Positions 62,580-64,000 of a stretch of 64,000 bases of DNA are shown in pieces. The notes under the pieces are model-generated. The model saw only the letters and a list, made by a program, of their open reading frames with translations. It was not told where the DNA came from and did not search any database. The translations under genes were made by a program, and so were the position numbers. The stretch comes from Diploptera punctata (lineage: Eukaryota; Arthropoda; Insecta; Blattodea; Blaberidae). Positions within the stretch are counted from its first letter, which is position 1; each line of letters begins with the position of its first letter. Location of the stretch: contig JASPKZ010007294.1 of the NCBI GenBank assembly GCA_030220185.1, positions 1,438,001-1,502,000 on the forward strand, in the 5' to 3' direction.

Positions 62580-64000
62580 ATATCATCATCATCTTGTGTT
62601 CTTCTGTACTAAAGATGATTTCATTATATTGTTAATTATCCCCATTGTTTTTGTAAACTTTGTGATTTTCTTTGATATAGCAGCGTCATCTTTAAATGTT
62701 AAATTATAACCAAAATAATTAAATTCGTTTACTCGTTCTAGAATTTCATCATCCAAAACAATTTTGCTAGGTATAGGGTATTTTCCACAAAAGGCCATCA
62801 CTTTAGTTTTCTTTGTTTTGATTTCCATATTGTACCTATTTTGCAATTATATTAAAATTGTGTATAGAATACTGTAAATCTGTTTTTGTTGGAGCTATTA
62901 ATACCAAATCATCTGCAAAAAAGCAAAGAGTCTATTTTATGGTTTCTGTTAATTTGGATAGAACCGTGCCTCATCTGTCGCCAATCTTGGAGTAATCTAT
63001 CCATGTATATGATAAAGAGCAAGGGAGAAAGGCCACATGTCCCTATTATTTTCGGTCCATTATGTTTGTGTGTTATTGATTCGAACTGAAGTCAAATTTG
63101 TTTTATAGATATTGTATACATTTAAATATGCTGTTGTGTAGATTGTTGTCAGCTAAAATTTTCAACAGTTTATTCCTATTGATTTTGTCGAAGGCTTTTT
63201 TGAAGTCCACGAAAGCTAAATGTGTTTCTAGATTGAACTCCCTGTGTTTTTCTATTAATAATTTCATGGAGAAATAATCATCACAGCAGGATCGACCTTT
63301 ACGAAAGATATTTGCATAATTTGTTCTTAATTATATTGGCGTAAATTTTGTACTCAGTATTTAGTAAGCTGATGCCTCTGTAATTTTCACAATTTTTCTT
63401 GTCTCATTTTTTAAATATTGGTATTACAGTAGATTTGTCCAACTTACAGGAATGTCTTTCCCTTTCCATAGTTTATTTAAGAATGTTAGAAATCTGCTCT
63501 AAAAACAGAGGATTTATATTTTTAAATAGTTCAATACTGATTCCATCCACTCCAGGAGCTTTTTTGATTCTCATTTTCATTAATACTTCTGATACTTCAT
63601 CCTCTGTAATCAAGTCTGTAGAGGTGTTATTGGATGATGGTAAAGTGCGAGTATTTGGAGTTTGGGTCCTTAGATTCTGAAAATAATTTGACCATTGTTT
63701 GGCTGGGATGATATTAAGGTTGAGTTTGTCTTTTGTTTCACGATTCAAAATTTTCAAGATTTTGTATGTTTGTGGTGCGGGTCTGGTACTATTATTCTCT
63801 AATTGTGACACAAATTCCTCCCAATTTTTGCTATGTCTCTTTCTGGTTTCTCTTTCGCTATTGCTCTTGTTTTGTGATAATTGATTTTGTCTTCTTCTGA
63901 TTTATTTGATAAGTACTTGTGGTATGCTTCTTTTTTGCCTTTGATAATTTGTGCTATTTCTTCATCCCAATGTCTTAAGCCCATTTTTTTAACCATCTCC
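62580..64000 (-). pseudogene. LINE (LINE-6f), linker and RT domain, runs off the right edge
   Basis: Minus strand, broken by shifts and stops: MGLRHWDEEIAQIIKGKKEA (63996), TYKILKILNRETKDKLNLNI, LITEDEVSEVLMKMRIKKAP, GVDGISIELFKNI, then a NYRGISLL-like block near 63380, HREFNLETHLAFVDFKKAFD (motif A, near 63190-63250), LCFFADDLVLIAPTKTDLQ (active-site box near 62905) and, at 62846-62589, KTKVMAFCGKYPIPSKIVLD, ERVNEFNYFGYNLTF and SKKITKFTKTMGIINNIM. The thumb and C-terminus are missing: the copy stops at a short (ATC)n near 62581. The N-terminal endonuclease would lie beyond base 64000. Inactive as seen. It is a different family from LINE-1f and LINE-2f. Confidence 0.85.

Noticed and set aside
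1..64000. An endogenous virus, LTR retrotransposon, or novel multi-gene system
   Set aside because: I saw no paired LTRs, no gag/protease/integrase motifs, no viral structural motifs and no cluster of intact co-directional genes.

Overview
This window looks like gene-poor, repeat-dense intergenic DNA from an insect nuclear genome. It is A+T-rich, has no long intact host ORF, and carries many 5'-truncated non-LTR retrotransposons, tRNA-derived SINEs with Pol III box sequences, TA- and TAA-type microsatellites, fold-back repeats and relics of Tc1- and pogo-type transposases. The dominant LINE has a C-terminal protein that I associate from memory with cockroach and termite genomes. A blattodean source (Periplaneta-like) is therefore my best guess, but it is an inference and not shown by the sequence.

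Layout. 1-9 kb: a Penelope-like fragment at the left edge, a degenerate LINE (413-1698), an R2-type RT fragment (2631-3081), a SINE inside a TAA microsatellite, a 375-bp compound microsatellite and a broken copy of the main LINE (6382-7798). 9-17 kb: almost featureless, apart from a hairpin, a TA-flanked TIR element (11230-12126), a distant inverted repeat and an old ~500-bp tandem duplication. 17-27 kb: SINEs, 3' ends of at least four LINE families, and a broken intronless copy of a conserved arthropod gene of unknown function (23702-25336). 27-31 kb: a TIR transposon with a coding remnant, then a decayed ~130-bp tandem array. 31-44 kb: the best element, a nearly complete ~3.3-kb APE-endonuclease/RT LINE (35450-38731, minus) with only three visible lesions, plus several decayed relatives and a Tc1-like relic. 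44-55 kb: large inverted repeats, a ~0.9-kb unknown repeat present three times with one head-to-tail junction (a fourth copy lies at 61.6 kb), a TIR-bounded unit holding two tRNA-like copies, and an intron-containing tRNA-Tyr gene (54867-54957, minus). 55-64 kb: more SINEs, a nearly identical 298-bp tandem array carrying a tRNA-like gene in every unit, a Tigger/pogo pseudogene and a minus-strand LINE running off the right edge.

How the parts relate. The main LINE (called LINE-1f here) has about ten pieces in the window, most ending at the same 3' end with an AGTT-type tail, as expected from 5'-truncating target-primed reverse transcription. SINE families A and B share a tRNA head and a central block but carry different 3' ends, which suggests modular recombination. 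Several insertions are datable because their target duplications or interrupted hosts are visible.

The only candidates for working host genes are the tRNA-Tyr gene and, less certainly, the tRNA-like array. Family letters (SINE A-H, LINE-1f/2f/3f/4f, repeat X) are local labels. I see no bacterial operon, CRISPR array, plasmid feature or clear new defence or biosynthetic system. The most unusual structures are the tRNA-like tandem array with paired flanking inverted repeats, repeat X, and the large inverted repeats.
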